Origin: JBGLNJ01 sp964353405
GTDB lineage: Bacteria > Chloroflexota > Anaerolineae > Fen-1058
NCBI GenBank assembly: GCA_964353405.1
Contig: CAYGWJ010000473.1
Span: 1-22,739, forward strand
Direction: 5' to 3'
Length of the DNA stretch: 22,739 nucleotides
A program made the translations under genes and the position numbers. The notes below the pieces were generated by a model. That model did not search any database. It was not told the DNA's origin and was given only the letters and a program-made list of their open reading frames with translations. Positions 21,504-22,739 of this stretch are shown here, piece after piece. Numbering within the stretch: the stretch's first letter is position 1; each line of letters opens with the position of its first letter.

Positions 21504-21522
21504 CCCCTGGGACTTAGCGGGG
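21504..21522. repeat. 20-bp palindromic repeat, copy 9 (degenerate right arm)
   Basis: CCCCTGGGACTT is followed by AGCGGGG instead of CCAGGGG, flanked by CAA on both sides. On the minus strand it supplies the last two codons (PR) and the stop of murD. Confidence 0.7.
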
Positions 21523-22737
21523 CAACCCATTGACAACCTCTATGAACCTGTCACCCCGCTCGGCAAAATCCTTAAAGGCATCAAAGCTCGTGCCCCCCGG
21601 CGAAAGCAGCACCACGTCGCCCGGCTCGGCCACTTGCGCTGCCACCTCGACTGCATTCTCCAAAGTGCCCGCTTCATGCACGATGGACTTGACGTTTGAC
21701 TTGCGCCTGAGGCTCGAGATATGAGATTTGACCAACTCGGTCATCTCGCCAAACAGCACCAGGTGCGATACGCGCTCCACTATCAACCGTGCGGCTTCTT
21801 CCCACGGCAGATGCTTGTCCCGCCCGCCGCACAGAAGCACGATCGGTTCATCGAACGAGCGCAGCGCGGCGATGAGGCGCTCCGGCGCGGTGGCAATGCT
21901 GTCGTCATAGTAGCGCACGCCGCGCAACTCGCGCACCCGTTGCAGACGATGCGCCACGCCGGCAAAACTCGTGGCGACCCGCGCCATCGCTTCCACGTGC
22001 GCGCCGGCCTCACTCGCCAGCGCGCACGCCGCCAGCACGTTCCAGACATTGTGCGGTCCACGCAGTTTCAAATCGCGCGCCGCGCACACGACTTGTTCCT
22101 CGTCCCGCCGGAGCACAAGGTTGCCTTGGCGCACGAACGCGCCACGCCCGACGAGGGCAGACTGGCTAAAGAATCGCACGTAGCCGCGCGCGTCGCCCGC
22201 CAGCTTGCGCGTTTCCGCGTCGTCATACCCCAGAACGGCAACGTCTCGATAGTCCTGGAAATCCAGGATGCGCTTCTTGGCGGCCCTATAGGCTTCCAGG
22301 CTCGGATGCCGGTCGAGATGATTCGGCGTGATATTGAGCACGGCTGCGATGTGCGGGCTGGTCGTCATCACCTCGAGCTGAAAGCTGGAAAGCTCCATCA
22401 CCACCTTGTCACCCGGCTCTATGCTGGCAAGATCGGCGATGAGCGGGTTGCCGATGTTGCCGCCCACCCAGGTCTTGAATCCCGCCGCCTTGAGCATCTC
22501 GCCCGTGAGCGCCGTCGTCGTCGTCTTGCCCGCCGAGCCAGTGATGCCGATGACGGGCACGCACTTCGGCGTTGAGTACAACGCGCCCCGCTCGACACAA
22601 ACCTGGGCGTCGTTCGCCAGCTCGATGCCACGCTTTTGCGCTTCAACCACAATGGGCAAATCCACTGGCACGCCGCCACTCAAGCACAGTCGGTCGCACC
22701 CGTCCAGCAACTCGGCCGGATGCCCTCCCAGCACATA
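21514..22737 (-). CDS. murD: UDP-N-acetylmuramoylalanine--D-glutamate ligase (N-terminus outside window)
   Basis: This cytoplasmic ligase adds D-Glu to UDP-MurNAc-L-Ala. The frame is open to the right edge (YVLGGHPAELLDGCD...), so the first part of domain 1 is missing. The GTG at 22734 is not the true start. The ATP loop VIGITGSAGKTTTT, NITPNHLDRHPSLEAY, YYDDSIATAPER and LLCGGRDKHLPWEEAA identify MurD. LYSTPK stands immediately before the first strand of the central domain, encoded by the same 15-bp unit that is repeated in murC. A further insertion, KSHISSLRRKSNVKS, lies in the C-terminal domain and is encoded by heptamer repeats (21709-21729). The final PR and stop come from a degenerate 20-bp palindrome. 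The catalytic motifs visible are intact. Confidence 0.95.
   Translation of the reverse strand, partial: YVLGGHPAELLDGCDRLCLSGGVPVDLPIVVEAQKRGIELANDAQVCVERGALYSTPKCVPVIGITGSAGKTTTTALTGEMLKAAGFKTWVGGNIGNPLIADLASIEPGDKVVMELSSFQLEVMTTSPHIAAVLNITPNHLDRHPSLEAYRAAKKRILDFQDYRDVAVLGYDDAETRKLAGDARGYVRFFSQSALVGRGAFVRQGNLVLRRDEEQVVCAARDLKLRGPHNVWNVLAACALASEAGAHVEAMARVATSFAGVAHRLQRVRELRGVRYYDDSIATAPERLIAALRSFDEPIVLLCGGRDKHLPWEEAARLIVERVSHLVLFGEMTELVKSHISSLRRKSNVKSIVHEAGTLENAVEVAAQVAEPGDVVLLSPGGTSFDAFKDFAERGDRFIEVVNGLPR
21709..21729. repeat. Heptamer repeat (GAGGCTC, GAGATAT, GAGATTT) in murD
   Basis: Three consecutive heptamers related to the AAATCTC/GAGATTT family lie inside murD and encode part of an insertion (KSHISSLR) in the C-terminal domain. 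Confidence 0.7.
22567..22581. repeat. Single 15-bp unit in murD shared with the murC tandem array
   Basis: CGGCGTTGAGTACAA is identical to the murC unit. The identity extends to 19 bp with flanks (TTCGGCGTTGAGTACAACG). It encodes LYSTP in the same register as in murC. Confidence 0.88.
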
Positions 22738-22739
22738 CT

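Overview
The window looks like part of a chromosome of a Chloroflexota (Anaerolineae-like) bacterium. This is inferred from three things. The division and cell-wall (dcw) genes run in the order murD-ftsW-murG-murC-murB-ddl-ftsQ-ftsA-ftsZ. Ribonucleotide reduction uses nrdR plus a B12-dependent nrdJ. The partial protein at the left edge resembles the beta-sandwich tails of large Chloroflexota membrane glycosyltransferases. No marker gene fixes the taxonomy.

Layout: everything except the left-edge gene is on the minus strand, so transcription runs from right to left. Bases 22737 to 10527 hold a tightly packed dcw cluster: murD (5' end beyond the window), ftsW, murG, two small CvpA-like membrane proteins, murC, murB, ddl, ftsQ, ftsA and ftsZ. 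Together these make the late peptidoglycan precursors (MurB, MurC, MurD, Ddl, MurG) and the division machine (FtsW, FtsQ, FtsA, FtsZ). After ftsZ comes a decayed amidase gene. Then nrdR follows behind a clear sigma70-type promoter, and after it nrdJ, which is split by a 448-residue intein with a LAGLIDADG homing endonuclease. A 632-bp non-coding stretch (4294-4925) carries a MITE-like repeat pair and a row of hairpins. To its left are an MBL-fold hydrolase, a remnant of an L,D-transpeptidase and an M32 carboxypeptidase. The carboxypeptidase converges on the plus-strand left-edge gene across a terminator.

The most unusual aspect is the density of small repeats in and between essential genes. 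A 20-bp palindrome (typically CCCCTGGGANTTTCCAGGGG-like) occurs about 12 times between 4834 and 21522. Most copies sit at gene junctions, where they supply the last codons or stop codon of murC, murG and murD. One copy breaks the amidase reading frame. murB carries three in-frame 54-bp units, each with a hairpin. murC carries four in-frame 15-bp units, and murD carries one copy of the same unit. Heptameric repeats are found both in genes and between them. I see no defence system, prophage, tRNA, rRNA or CRISPR array. The candidate novelty here is the small-repeat population and its effect on coding sequence, not a new multi-gene system.
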